Positions 35,340 to 45,599 of a stretch of DNA of 64,000 nt are shown here, one piece after another. Below the pieces are notes generated by a model. That model was not told where the DNA came from. It ran no database searches and worked only from the letters and a program-made list of their open reading frames with translations. Source of the stretch: Topomyia yanbarensis (taxonomy: Eukaryota > Arthropoda > Insecta > Diptera > Culicidae); assembly GCF_030247195.1 (NCBI RefSeq), contig NC_080671.1, positions 35,500,343-35,564,342 on the forward strand, read 5' to 3'. The number at the start of each line of letters is the position of its first letter. The stretch's first letter is position 1. A program made the translations under genes and the position numbers.

Positions 35340-35690
35340 CGTAGACGACAACCTCAACAATCTGTGGGAGTCAATCCACGGAGCGGTGAGCACAGCAGCG
35401 CGAGAAGTAATAGGTACTGCTCAGAGACGACCCAGAAACGGTTGGTTCGATGAGGAGTGCCAGAGAATAACGGATGAGAAAAATGCTGCCAGAAGCCGGA
35501 TGTTAGTGTCTGGTACGACAACCTCAACAATCTGTGGGAGTCAATCCACGGAGCGGTGAGCACAGCAGCGCGAGAAGTAATAGGTACTGCTCAGAGACGA
35601 CCCAGAAACGGTTGGTTCGATGAGGAGTGCCAGAGAATAACGGATGAGAAAAATGCTGCCAGAAGCCGGATGTTAGTGTCTGGTACCTGG
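35340..35690 (+). mobile_element. Inverted 5' segment of RTE copy B
   Basis: Plus-strand coding for DDNLNNLWESIHGAVST, RNGWFDEECQRITDEK and ARSRMLVSGT. In an intact RTE protein this immediately precedes the RERYKEARGAEKR segment that lies on the minus strand next to it. The head-to-head arrangement is the classic 5' inversion of non-LTR elements (twin priming). Confidence 0.75.
35345..35684 (+). repeat. 170-bp tandem duplication in the RTE segment
   Basis: 35345-35514 and 35515-35684 appear identical by eye, each starting ACGACAACCTCAACAATC and ending GTGTCTGGT. 170 is not a multiple of three, so the second copy is out of frame with the first. Identity suggests the duplication is recent, or an assembly artefact. 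Confidence 0.85.
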
Positions 35691-36427
35691 GTACCACTAG
35701 TATTTACCGCCTATTTTTCCACTTTCCACTTTATCATTCCTTGTTCTTTTGAGAGTATAGATTCCATTTTAGATTTCACCTTCTTTCTCTGTAAAGTACG
35801 AGTGGATTAGGACATTTGATGTTAGCTTAATCCCCGGTTATGTCGGCGTTCTCCGCCTGTCCTGGGTCAGTTGGTGCTTCCCTTTGTTATTTCTTTCTTC
35901 TTTGTTAGTCCTTTTTCCGTTCTGTTAGTGAGTTTCTTATGTGTCCACGATTTCATGGGTTATTCCGCTCGTACATGAAAGACAGATTAGACGAAGATAT
36001 CTTTAATGGCGATCTTATTTATGGGAATGTTAATGTGGATTCTTTTAGCCTTCCGGTGGGGACGCTGAATTGTGCGACACTAGCAGTACATATTTTATTT
36101 CTCAGCTTTGTGGGATCGTATATTGCTTGAGGTGTCAACACTATGTGTGCATATGGTTGCGGGTCTTCGATCAGCGATATATACTGACTACCATCATCTT
36201 TTTGTTCACTCTAAATAATCCCATGCATGAGTTTTTGAACATCTTTAAGCCTTCATTAAGCCTTAATAAATCCTTATCCGATTACTTGTCCGCTTCTCCA
36301 AAGAAAAAAAGCTAAAACGATAGAGAAAGGAAAAAGGTGAGTGTTATGGATAAATAAAGTTATTTTGGCCACTCAGTATGGTTCAACGAACACGAAACAG
36401 GAGCATGGTTAGTCATATTTTGTGATA
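35691..36427. other. Possible 3' end of another retroelement
   Basis: No domain was recognised. An AATAAAGTTATTTTGG motif at about 36352 resembles the end of the I-type element at 33459, so this stretch may be the 3' UTR of a related truncated copy. Confidence 0.3.
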
Positions 36428-36432
36428 CATAC

Positions 36433-36712
36433 TTTTGTACCGTGTAAGTCCCCGACACTTGCTTACGGATCGTCTCTATATCAGGGGAATAAAACGCGAA
36501 CGATAACAATTAAAACAAACTATATTTTATCGAACACATTAAAAGCACGGTACAACTTTATACAGGACGTAAACAAACTGAAACTGACAACCACAAAAAC
36601 ATTTCATTGATGCGCTTATCAGGCATCACACATTGACAGCTATGCTGCCGAGTTAGAGCCTAGCGCTGAACGGGGTACTAATTAATACACCGCGATAGGG
36701 TTGTCCTCAACA
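36433..36712 (-). repeat. 3' LTR of Gypsy-2
   Basis: 280 bp. On the minus strand it begins TGTTGAGGACAACC and ends GGTACAAAA. I saw no difference from 41422-41701. The limits are set by the CATAC duplication on one side and the polypurine tract on the other. Confidence 0.92.
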
Positions 36713-36726
36713 TCTCCCCTCTTAAT
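36713..36726 (-). promoter_or_regulatory. Polypurine tract of Gypsy-2
   Basis: On the minus strand AAGAGGGGAGA abuts the 3' LTR and overlaps the gag-pol stop codon. This is the expected plus-strand primer site for reverse transcription. Confidence 0.75.
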
Positions 36727-39700
36727 AAAGGTGGTACGGATCAAACCTGTTCGGCGGTCTTCGGGTTCGTGAAGAACGTCTAGGTAGATTTACCACGGAT
36801 TCGACTTCGATGGCGGATTCGAATTCAGTTGATGTTGTTGATGTCGATGACGTTGATGGGAAAGCCGAGACTTCCTGCTGTGGTGTAGACGACGCAAGCG
36901 CCGGCACTGAACCTAGCAAGGTATGCTCGGGACTGGAGACAGGTGATAATTCAGATCCGCTCGCAACAAGGGACGGTGCTGGCGTGCCAGAAGATTGATT
37001 TGGTAGATTCCAGGCACCCAACAGGATGTCGAGCGGCAACGAATACTGACGAGAGGTGGCTTGATTGGCAGGTTGCTTTGGTATCGAGTCAACAGCTAGG
37101 CGACTCCGGAGTTGGTTGATATGGGAACGCAGCATTCGGCGATCATCGACCCATACGTTATACATCACGTCTCCTATTTTTTCGATGATTGTTCCAGGAG
37201 CCCACTTCCAACCATTACGGCCATAAAGCTTAGCGTAAACCAAATCGTTCCGGCTGAAGAACCTCGGTTTTGTGTGATCGTCCGACGATGCCACTGGAGT
37301 TCGTACCGTTGGGGGACGTAGCAGCTCGAGACAGGTGCGTATTTTGCGACCAAACATTACCTCGGACGGCGACTTTTGGTCTGGCAGTGCCCGGTTGGGT
37401 GTACTTCGGTACGTTAACAGGAATATGTCTAACGCTTGCTGTATCGATCCTCTCCCCTCTCGAATTTTTGTAACAGCCCTTTTGAACGTGTCAACAAATC
37501 GTTCAGCTTGGCCATTTGATTGTGGATGAAACGGAGCAGTTGTGAGGTGTTCGATGCCGTTTGAGGCGCAGAAATCTGCGAATTCAGCGCTCGTGAATTG
37601 GGTTCCGTTGTCGCTGACTAGTGTAACAGGCATACCCAACCGAGCAAACAACCCACCGAGAATGCTGATGGTTGCCGCCGAGGTTATACGGGACGTTTGA
37701 ATGATTTCTGGCCACTTGGAGAAGGAGTCGACGGCGATCAGGTAATATTCGCCTTCGATTGGACCGGCATAATCCACGTGGACGCGCTGCCACGGAGCGG
37801 TCTGCTTGGGCCACGGCACCGGTGAAGAGTGAGGAGGTGACCTGGCTACGGCCGCACAGTGTTGGCATGCCTTGACGAAGTTGACGATGTCAGCATCCAA
37901 ACTGGGCCAATACACGTAGCTTCGAGCGAGGGCCTTCATACGCTGCATACCAGGATGGCCACAATGGAGCTGTTCGAGGCATCGCTTGCGATGGAGCGAC
38001 GGGATGACGAGCCGTTCGGCAAACATGATGCACCCATCTACCACGGAGAGTGATTCCTGTCTGGCTTGGAATCGCTGGATGTCGGATTCTGAATGTTCAG
38101 ATTGCGGCCAACCGTGCTGAATGTGATGGTAGACTTTTCGGAGCAGTGGATCTGCTTGGGTGCTTTGTGCGACGGCTCTGAAATTGAGAGGCAAAGCTTT
38201 AACTGTATGAGATACTACCGACCTGAGGTCCTCTTCCAGGTTGATGCTGGCGATGATATAGTCTTCGTCGGGTTTGACGTGCTGGTTGATCAACCTCGAG
38301 AGTAAGTCTGCGTCGCCGAACTTGTGGGTGGGCACGTACTCGATGTCAAAATCGTAAAGCAGTAGATTAAGCGCAAATCGTTGGAGGCGGTTGGCTGTGT
38401 AGACCGGTATTCCCTTTTTAGAACCAAAGATACGGAGCAAAGGCTGGTGGTCGGTTTTCAAACGAAAGTGCCGTCCGAAGAGCATTTTGTGAAACTTCGT
38501 GACGGCGAAGACGATAGCTAAACCTTCACGATCCGGTTGGCTGTAGCCTTGTTCAGCTTTTGTGAGTGCTCTGGAAGCATGTTGGACGACTTTGATTGTG
38601 CCGTCGGGGAACTTGTGGCTAATCGTTGCCCCGAGCCCAACGGAAGAAGCGTCGGCAGAGACAATAATCTCCCGCTTCGGATCATAATGTGTGAGAAGTA
38701 GATCCGAGGAGAGTATTTGTTTGAAGTGCTCGAACGCTCTCTGGCACTCATCAGTCCACTGGAACTTCGCATCGTCCTTGAGAAGGTTGTCCAGCGGATA
38801 TCGTAACTTGCGCATATTGGGAACAAACTTGCCGTAGTAGTTGATAGCCCCCAAAAATGATCGCACACCAGATACATCGGTTGGAGGCGGCAGCTTGGAT
38901 ATCACTTCGATTTTGGCCGGATCTGGACGTAATCCGCGACTGTCGACAATATGACCCACGTACTGCACTTGCTGCTTTCGGAAGGTGCATTTATCGACTC
39001 GAATGGTGAACCCGAAATCCTGAATTCGTTTCAGAACAGCCCGCAAATTGCGATCGTGGTCTTCTTCAGTTTTTCCGCCGACGATGACGTCATCGAGGTA
39101 GCCACACGTGCACTGCAGACCGGCTAGCATTGTATCGATGAGCTGCTGGAAGGCACCAGGTGCGATCTTCACACCTGGCGGGAGGCGGTTGTAGGAGTAG
39201 AGGCCACGATGCGTATTGATGGTTAGCAACTTACGGTACTGTTCGTCGACTTCCACCTGCAAGAAAGCGTCGGACAAATCGATCTGGCTGAACACCTTAC
39301 AGTTAGTCAGCTTGGCGAAGATATCGTCCGGTAGGGGAAGTGGATACTGATTTGGTTGGAGCGCAGCGTTAAGCCCCGTGGAATAGTCTCCACAAATTCG
39401 AATGGAACCATTGGCTTTACGGACGACAACGATCGGAGCAGCCCACTCCGAATATTCGACTGGGGTGATGATATTTAAATTTTCCAGTCGGTCGAGTTCC
39501 TGGTCAACGGCATCATACATCGCGTACGCAACCGGGCGCTTAGGGCAGAAGACGGGTCGAACACTTTTTTTTAGCTCCAACTTCACTTTAGTTTTGCTGC
39601 ACAAACCGAGCTGATCGGTGAACACGTTTGGAAAAATCGATTGCAGTGCAGCGGGTGCCGCAGGAGAGCCTGACACGTGACAGCAGAAGGTGTCCATGGG

Positions 39701-41320
39701 CACGGACCAAAGGTTGAAACTCTCGACTAAATCGGAACCGAGTAGATGTAGTTGTTTCTCGGTAACACGGATCAGATCACGTCGTGTACTTTCTCCGATT
39801 GTGACGTCACACTCGAATTCCCCATCGAGTGACAAAATGTTACCAGATGCTGTCTTCGCTTTGACTGTTGCTGGCAAAAGCGCAGGGCTACCGAGTTTCT
39901 GCCAACTCTCCCTGCTGATGACAGTGATGTCAGATGCAGTGTCAAGTTGCAGTCGAATATCCGTTCCAGATAGGCCAACAGATACAAATCTGCGTCGCTG
40001 CTCCACGCTGCATACGTCGACCACCACCACTTTGGCTGAGACGTCTCGCTTCTTACGTCTGCTTCCAGGTTTCCGAGACTTTGCACTGTCGCAGTATCCT
40101 TCACGATGTCCGACTTGGCCGCAATCGGAGCACTTATGGTTGTCGTAACTACAGTCTCGGACGAAATGTAATGCACCGCAAAGCCAACAAGGATAACTTG
40201 GCTTCCTTCCGGTAGCACTCGAAGACAGTTGTGGTGACTCTCGGTCACGCTCGCCTAATCGCTTCCCACCAAACTTTTGTATCGCTTGCACTTGATTGTA
40301 TGGTGCTGCAGACTCAATCATCGCACTGTCGTGTTTGAGGTTGTACAGACGCTGACACTCCTCGGAGAGCTGCTCCAATGTAACGTCGTTATTGTCCTCA
40401 ATTTTTGTAAGGAGACGGGTACGAATCTCGACGTCATTCTCCGATTTCAGACCACACACGTATACTAAGCATTTGAACTGTTCTTCCGTGAGCTTTCCCA
40501 GTTCAAATTCTACGCAAGCCTTGTTTACCCTACACGCGAACGCCACATGATCCTCAGTAGGATTCTTCGCGATTTGCAGACATCGGTATCGACGACTGAT
40601 AACCGACTCTTTCGCTCCAAACAGGCTCTTGAGCTTGTCAACTGTCTGTGCGAAACTAAAATGCTTGGGAAACTTTGGTAAAATGAAGCTTACGTACCTC
40701 TCATGCTCTGCTAAACCCAACTTTCGTATTAGGAGACGAACTTTTGCCTCGTCATCCAGCCTAGCAGCATCCTTCTCGAAAAGATCGTCGTATCTAGAGT
40801 ACCACACTGCGAAAGTGGCATTACTCTCGATCTCGTACCGGAATTCCTTGATATTGCTTGCCAAGGAGTCAAGGATCTGTTCCGGGTTCGGTGGTACTTG
40901 CACGTTTATTGACGATGCAATAGTACGAAAAAACTGTTGTTGCTGCTCGTCGGACTGTTGCTGCCGCTGTACCAGCTGAGCCATAAGCTGTTGGTGTTGG
41001 AGCTGGCTTTGAGCAAACTGCTGTTGGCTTTGAGCAATCGTCTGTTGCATCATCTGCATTATTTGCATGAGCATATCATTACTGACCTGGGGTTGCGATT
41101 GGTGGGGCGGAATGTTTGTAAACAGCTGCTGCTGAGCTGCAGAAACGGGAATGAACGGCTGCTGCTGCTGGTGTGTAGTCACAACGGGAGCGAAAAATTG
41201 CTGCTGCTGGTGGGCCGCTGGTGCGGGATTAATCTGCTGATTCAACTGCTGCCGTTGATTTAACAGTCCTGGGGGGTCAACACCATTTTGTCCGTTCAAC
41301 TCACTACCGTCATCAGCCAT
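36722..41320 (-). CDS. Gypsy-2 gag-pol polyprotein, single frame
   Basis: 1,532 residues from the ATG at 41320. Domains in order: Gln-rich N-terminus (about 20-140); capsid-like region (about 150-330); a CCHC-like pair CWLCGALHFVRDC and CSDCGQVGHREGYC (about 378-410); aspartic protease with LQLDTASDITVIS (about 458), where the usual DTG/DSG is DTA; RT with YLDDVIVGG (about 742); RNase H from SADASSVGLG; integrase HHCC (HCGHPGMQ, CQHCAAVA) and DDE core (VDSFSKWPEI, VSDNGTQFTS, FHPQSNGQAER); and a Ser/Pro-rich tail. Gag and pol are fused without a frameshift, so processing by the protease would set the product ratio. It resembles K02A2.6-like proteins of Mag-type elements. Confidence 0.95.
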   Translation of the reverse strand: MADDGSELNGQNGVDPPGLLNQRQQLNQQINPAPAAHQQQQFFAPVVTTHQQQQPFIPVSAAQQQLFTNIPPHQSQPQVSNDMLMQIMQMMQQTIAQSQQQFAQSQLQHQQLMAQLVQRQQQSDEQQQQFFRTIASSINVQVPPNPEQILDSLASNIKEFRYEIESNATFAVWYSRYDDLFEKDAARLDDEAKVRLLIRKLGLAEHERYVSFILPKFPKHFSFAQTVDKLKSLFGAKESVISRRYRCLQIAKNPTEDHVAFACRVNKACVEFELGKLTEEQFKCLVYVCGLKSENDVEIRTRLLTKIEDNNDVTLEQLSEECQRLYNLKHDSAMIESAAPYNQVQAIQKFGGKRLGERDRESPQLSSSATGRKPSYPCWLCGALHFVRDCSYDNHKCSDCGQVGHREGYCDSAKSRKPGSRRKKRDVSAKVVVVDVCSVEQRRRFVSVGLSGTDIRLQLDTASDITVISRESWQKLGSPALLPATVKAKTASGNILSLDGEFECDVTIGESTRRDLIRVTEKQLHLLGSDLVESFNLWSVPMDTFCCHVSGSPAAPAALQSIFPNVFTDQLGLCSKTKVKLELKKSVRPVFCPKRPVAYAMYDAVDQELDRLENLNIITPVEYSEWAAPIVVVRKANGSIRICGDYSTGLNAALQPNQYPLPLPDDIFAKLTNCKVFSQIDLSDAFLQVEVDEQYRKLLTINTHRGLYSYNRLPPGVKIAPGAFQQLIDTMLAGLQCTCGYLDDVIVGGKTEEDHDRNLRAVLKRIQDFGFTIRVDKCTFRKQQVQYVGHIVDSRGLRPDPAKIEVISKLPPPTDVSGVRSFLGAINYYGKFVPNMRKLRYPLDNLLKDDAKFQWTDECQRAFEHFKQILSSDLLLTHYDPKREIIVSADASSVGLGATISHKFPDGTIKVVQHASRALTKAEQGYSQPDREGLAIVFAVTKFHKMLFGRHFRLKTDHQPLLRIFGSKKGIPVYTANRLQRFALNLLLYDFDIEYVPTHKFGDADLLSRLINQHVKPDEDYIIASINLEEDLRSVVSHTVKALPLNFRAVAQSTQADPLLRKVYHHIQHGWPQSEHSESDIQRFQARQESLSVVDGCIMFAERLVIPSLHRKRCLEQLHCGHPGMQRMKALARSYVYWPSLDADIVNFVKACQHCAAVARSPPHSSPVPWPKQTAPWQRVHVDYAGPIEGEYYLIAVDSFSKWPEIIQTSRITSAATISILGGLFARLGMPVTLVSDNGTQFTSAEFADFCASNGIEHLTTAPFHPQSNGQAERFVDTFKRAVTKIREGRGSIQQALDIFLLTYRSTPNRALPDQKSPSEVMFGRKIRTCLELLRPPTVRTPVASSDDHTKPRFFSRNDLVYAKLYGRNGWKWAPGTIIEKIGDVMYNVWVDDRRMLRSHINQLRSRLAVDSIPKQPANQATSRQYSLPLDILLGAWNLPNQSSGTPAPSLVASGSELSPVSSPEHTLLGSVPALASSTPQQEVSAFPSTSSTSTTSTEFESAIEVESVVNLPRRSSRTRRPPNRFDPYHLY

Positions 41321-41399
41321 CGCACTCCACTTTCTTTTCTTCCGCGCGGGTGACGAAATGTTGGGTTAGTTTTGTTTATCGGCGAATAAAACTACCCAC

Positions 41400-41421
41400 A
41401 CTCGCGAATTCTCGTCGCCAC
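41400..41421 (-). promoter_or_regulatory. Primer-binding site of Gypsy-2
   Basis: Directly inside the 5' LTR the minus strand reads G then TGGCGACGAGAATTCGCG, sharing the first 12 bases of the PBS with Gypsy-1. It is complementary to a tRNA 3' end with CCA. Confidence 0.6.
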
Positions 41422-41701
41422 TTTTGTACCGTGTAAGTCCCCGACACTTGCTTACGGATCGTCTCTATATCAGGGGAATAAAACGCGAACGATAACAATT
41501 AAAACAAACTATATTTTATCGAACACATTAAAAGCACGGTACAACTTTATACAGGACGTAAACAAACTGAAACTGACAACCACAAAAACATTTCATTGAT
41601 GCGCTTATCAGGCATCACACATTGACAGCTATGCTGCCGAGTTAGAGCCTAGCGCTGAACGGGGTACTAATTAATACACCGCGATAGGGTTGTCCTCAAC
41701 A
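41422..41701 (-). repeat. 5' LTR of Gypsy-2
   Basis: 280-bp direct repeat of 36433-36712 with no difference seen. It should contain the promoter on the minus strand; no TATA box was assigned. Confidence 0.92.
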
Positions 41702-41706
41702 CATAC

Positions 41707-42359
41707 ACACTTGAATATTAAGTATTTTTAATTATATTATATTTTAATTATTTAATTATGACAATGTAAACTAAACTGCTTTTAATGAGGTACATGTTTC
41801 CATTTCAAAGTCTTCGATTGATCCTTGACAGTGATTGCCATCGGCTCAGGCACTTTTGCGCGTCAAGCATTCACTGACTTACAATCGAATTGTGCCTCGA
41901 CCAACCTGGCACAACGTGCCCATTCCCCTTACTGAGCAAAAGGGCAGGGGATTCGCTCGCTAACTGGTTTCCACCTTATAATCGCTTCATCTGCTTGCCG
42001 ATCACTATGAAACCGATGAGTATGATATACTACTCCCAAGTATCATACAATTGGTTCAATATGGAATTTCAACAGGCTTTGCTCAATCACGGGAAACTCG
42101 CGGGTGGTCAATTAAGCTAAGCTAAGCTAAAACTACGTTTCTGATAACCTCAGCTTCATTGAGACTATTCGTTCGATGAAACATAGGAAGCACTCTTTGG
42201 AGAAAATACGAGAACTTCTTAGTAAGTTGAATTCGAATGCTTCGTGTTCCACTCGTCAATAACTGACACCAATTTGCTGCCAGGTAGACGATATATCTAA
42301 ACTAACATCAAATTGCCGCTGAATTTTGTTAAAGCAAAGTTAAGTGGACAGGTCATAAA
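41707..42359. other. Intergenic, nothing recognised
   Basis: AT-rich with a short AGCTA/GCTAA run near 42114-42130. No gene seen. Confidence 0.4.
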
Positions 42360-42590
42360 TGCCTCAAAGACAAAATACATGCGAGCAAGAGGTTCGAAGG
42401 TGTTTTGGGCTGCGAAAGCCCCTTCGATCGAACAAACTATGCTTAACCGTACGAAATTAACCAACTATAAATGATCATTAGACCGGTTGTCCTCTAGGAC
42501 CACGAAACTTTGACTATGCTGGTGGAGGACCAACGCGCTCTTGTCGTTTTCGAACGGAAAGTGTTGCGGAATGTGTTTAAATCACGAATT
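42360..42590 (+). pseudogene. RTE-type reverse transcriptase remnant (copy C)
   Basis: The plus strand at about 42484-42576 reads RPVVL, stop, DHETLTMLVEDQRALVVFE RKVLRN, matching the RTE tail motif seen at 27276-27488. Upstream sequence is too decayed to align with confidence. Confidence 0.65.
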
Positions 42591-42600
42591 ACAACTAGTG

Positions 42601-42935
42601 CTTGGCATAGACAGACTTGTCCATCTTTACTGTGACAACCGACTGCCGGTTGTCACGGTAAAGATGGATAAGTCTGTCTATACCAAGACACATGCTGGTA
42701 AACTCGGGTGATTCGTAGTTATGCTGCCTAAGCTCGACCCACATCAGCAGAAGACAAAAGTTAAACCCGTAAGATATTAAGCCTGTTCTAATGACCCTGG
42801 CTCTTCTTTTTTTTTCCGATTTGTATACTTCACATCCTTGCGCTCACTTGAGTACTATGGCTCTAATTTTTATAACCTTCCCTACACAGTAATCTCTAGC
42901 TAATTGAATGTCGTTAAAGTGTAAAAAAAGGCAGA
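42601..42935 (+). repeat. Copy of the nested element, with 41-bp hairpin and M1 empty site
   Basis: 42601-42641 and 42646-42687 are inverted copies (CTTGGCATAGACAGACTTG...) separated by only four bases. From 42646 to 42935 the sequence follows the element at about 27748-28500 but lacks the 485-bp MITE: here GAGTACTATGGCTC is continuous. It ends with the TCTCTAGCTAATTGAATG arm. As at 27.5 kb, it lies next to RTE remnants. Confidence 0.75.
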
Positions 42936-43356
42936 TAATTCTTTCCAAATATATCAAGTTGTTCAAAATTTGATTGAGTAATTGTTTCCATAAAAATGCT
43001 TGTTTTATTACGTGTTGGCTAAAATAGTTCCATAAGTTATTACTTCTACTGTTTTTATAAAAGGTACTACAAACGCCAGTAAATGCATGCGCTTTACAAA
43101 ATCTAATTATGACACCGACTAATACTGAAATGTTTACATAATTTTTGTAATATGTGCGTTAATCATGTTCGCCTGTTTTCATTAGGAAGCGACACAAACA
43201 TCAAATACGACTATTTCTAGTCGAACAATGTGTAAATCATATTTTCACTTTTATTGGCACGCGATACTTTCTTTTCTACGACTTTCGTAATGTGAAAAAA
43301 CAGAAAGACAAAGTAAAACCTATCAGCACTAGATGCAATGAATTGATTCGAGTTGT
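42936..43356. other. Wntless 3' flank
   Basis: AT-rich. Contains the probable wls 3' UTR on the minus strand nearest 43356. Confidence 0.5.
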
Positions 43357-45388
43357 CTAGTCCAAAGCTGCCTTTCGGGCGAATTGTGTTAGGGAAGATA
43401 TTTCACTCGGGTTCGAGTCGGAAGGCAGATTGCTAAACTCGATTTCTTCGCTGATTATGTTTTCTGCAAGGGTAATAAAGGATTGCATTAGAGAAACGAT
43501 TGTTTTAAATTTTTTATCAGATATTTCTCACCGGTGGTCTCATTGGCTGGCCACTTCTTATGACTAGGAGAGTACAAAACGACCAGAGCAAAGATGTATA
43601 TGTTCCACATTCCGTACACACCGGTGAAGAAAGCCGAGGTAAATTCTAGATCAATGTTTTCATCCCATTTCCATCGACCTTCAGATACCTGCCCGATGAT
43701 AAACCCAATTACGGTTAATGCAGCACACAGCAGCGTGGCCAACATTAGAAACTGAAAGCGGTAGATTATTCCCTCGTAGTGCAAACGACGCGCGGAGGAC
43801 ATCGATGGCAGCGAAGTTCGTTTGATATTGATATTGCAGAACACCTTCCAAACCATGTAGCACAGGAAGAAGAAATACAAGCCTGCCGAAATACCTGCTA
43901 AGATGATAAATCCAAGCTGCAATACACAGAGTGTTAATGTAACATATACCCCAAACCATGCCATTAAACTCACAGCAACTTTAGATCCAACTCGTGATAC
44001 CCAGATTGAATAGAACGGATTCCGGAGCTGCACTCCCCGCTCGCATATGTCAAAAAGAAACAAGGACACACATCCGACGGCCACTGCACTGAGATGCCTC
44101 CAGTACGATTTGAATGAAGATTTTTCTCCGGTTTCCTGAATTAACATATGTTCTCCAGCAAATACCAACCAAAATGAGAGTAGACACGCGTAAAATATTC
44201 CCTGTCGCATATCACTCAGTAGTAACATAAAAGGCATGTCGAATGCCAGCGTGAGATATTCCAATGGAAGATTAAGGACTGTTAGGGCCGTACCCAGAGC
44301 CAGCAGCATGTACTCCAAGAGCGCTGGTTTGCGCTGGAGTAAATGAACGCGCTGCCAGAACCAGGCCATGATAATGATGATAAATGGAAGGAAGACGGTT
44401 TTCAGCGACACCCATACTTTGGTGAAACCTCCATTTTGATAGATAACTGAAAGGTGTACATCCTGAATATGTCCAATGTCGAGATTCATCTTCAAATCAC
44501 TGTCTACCGGCAATCTTATGTTCAATAGATAATAGTCGTGATGAAGTGAGCCTAGCTCAAACAGCGGAATTGCGTTACAATTGTATAAATATTCATCGGT
44601 GACATTGTCCGCCGCACAGTCCAAATCTCGCGTTTCCACAGACGACGCAAGATACTTCCAGTTCTGATCCGGATCACCTTTATTTCGATAGGCCAAACGT
44701 GCGTCGATGGTCATTTTAGCATGTGGTTTGAGTAGAATGTTCGCATCGTATGCGATGTCCGTTTGCAGGACGCCAATCAGATTCTGCTGCCAGCGAGAAT
44801 AATCCAACTGACGACCTTCTCGGGGAAGAGGCATTTGAAAAACAAACACAATCTGGTTTGCCATCTTCAGATCGTGATTGTTAATATCCAGATGATCCAA
44901 ACTTTGGCAGTGCTCTTCACCACGCGAGTACAGCCAGATGCTTGTGTCATTGTGCGAGCCGGGAACATCCTTGCAAATGGTTCCGAGAATCGTTTGTACG
45001 CTAGCTGGGACGGGAGCTAAAAATGCAAAGAACGAATACACTATACATGCATCGAAAGCGTGCCGGCTTTTTTGAAACACCCACACCAATAGCAATCAAT
45101 ACATAGAAACATATAAGGTAAACAAAGGTTGAGCGTCGAGACGCCATTTTCGAACCTGTCTGGTGTCCAAAAATGAAAAATTCCTAAGAGGTTTTTCAAT
45201 TAAATACTATTTTATAATATGCATTTTTTGCTATAACACGCTAAGTATAAAATGAATGAATATTTTTCAAAAGCGTACATACCTATCAGACCACCCAACA
45301 GGAAGCAGAGAAACTGCAAAAACAGCAGGCATGACACGAGAATGCTCAATTTTCTACCACTGAGATTCTCCAATATTGTTCCAGACAT
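43357..45388 (-). CDS. wls: Wntless (Evi/GPR177) orthologue, Wnt cargo receptor
   Basis: Three exons on the minus strand, 45283-45388, 43532-45016 and 43357-43463, with GT/AG junctions and phase kept, give 565 residues (human WLS 541). The N-terminus [18 protein letters not shown] followed by a hydrophobic segment (to GGLIAP) is the family's first membrane anchor. A luminal domain follows ([36 protein letters not shown]), then about seven more membrane segments from [13 protein letters not shown] to [12 protein letters not shown]. The cytosolic tail ends ARKAALD. Wntless carries lipid-modified Wnt from ER/Golgi to the plasma membrane and is recycled by retromer. The large middle exon has no introns. 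Confidence 0.95.
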
Positions 45389-45599
45389 CGCGGAGGTTCT
45401 CACTCGGAACGATCCGTAATTCTAGTTCCACGCTGGATTCCGATACACGAAATTCAAAAGAAAATCGCTCCAGCTTTACGATGTCGCAGCGTATCTTCGA
45501 AGAATCGGCTCTATTGTTGGCTGTAGAAGCCCGGACTATGCACAACAGAATAATGAATGAACAACATTAATCAATGAAGAAGAGAGCAGAACCAGAGGT
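45389..45599. other. Wntless 5' flank
   Basis: Only about 211 bp separate the wls start codon from a hAT-type MITE. This stretch probably contains 5' UTR and may include part of the promoter. Confidence 0.45.

Larger units (their letters stand above)
36428..41706 (-). mobile_element. Apparently complete Ty3/gypsy-type retrotransposon (Gypsy-2)
   Basis: 5,269 bp of element (36433-41701) on the minus strand, flanked by the perfect 5-bp duplication CATAC (36428-36432 and 41702-41706). Two 280-bp LTRs look identical by eye. It has a PBS, one uninterrupted gag-pol frame of 1,532 codons and a polypurine tract. No envelope gene. It is related to Gypsy-1 (same gene order, same PBS core, closely similar protein) but has a distinct LTR. 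Intact coding and identical LTRs point to recent insertion; activity is inference. Confidence 0.95.

Noticed and set aside
39772..41263. Long plus-strand and alternative minus-strand frames over Gypsy-2
   Set aside because: They are shadows of the 1,532-codon gag-pol frame, driven by Gln-rich coding and its complement.
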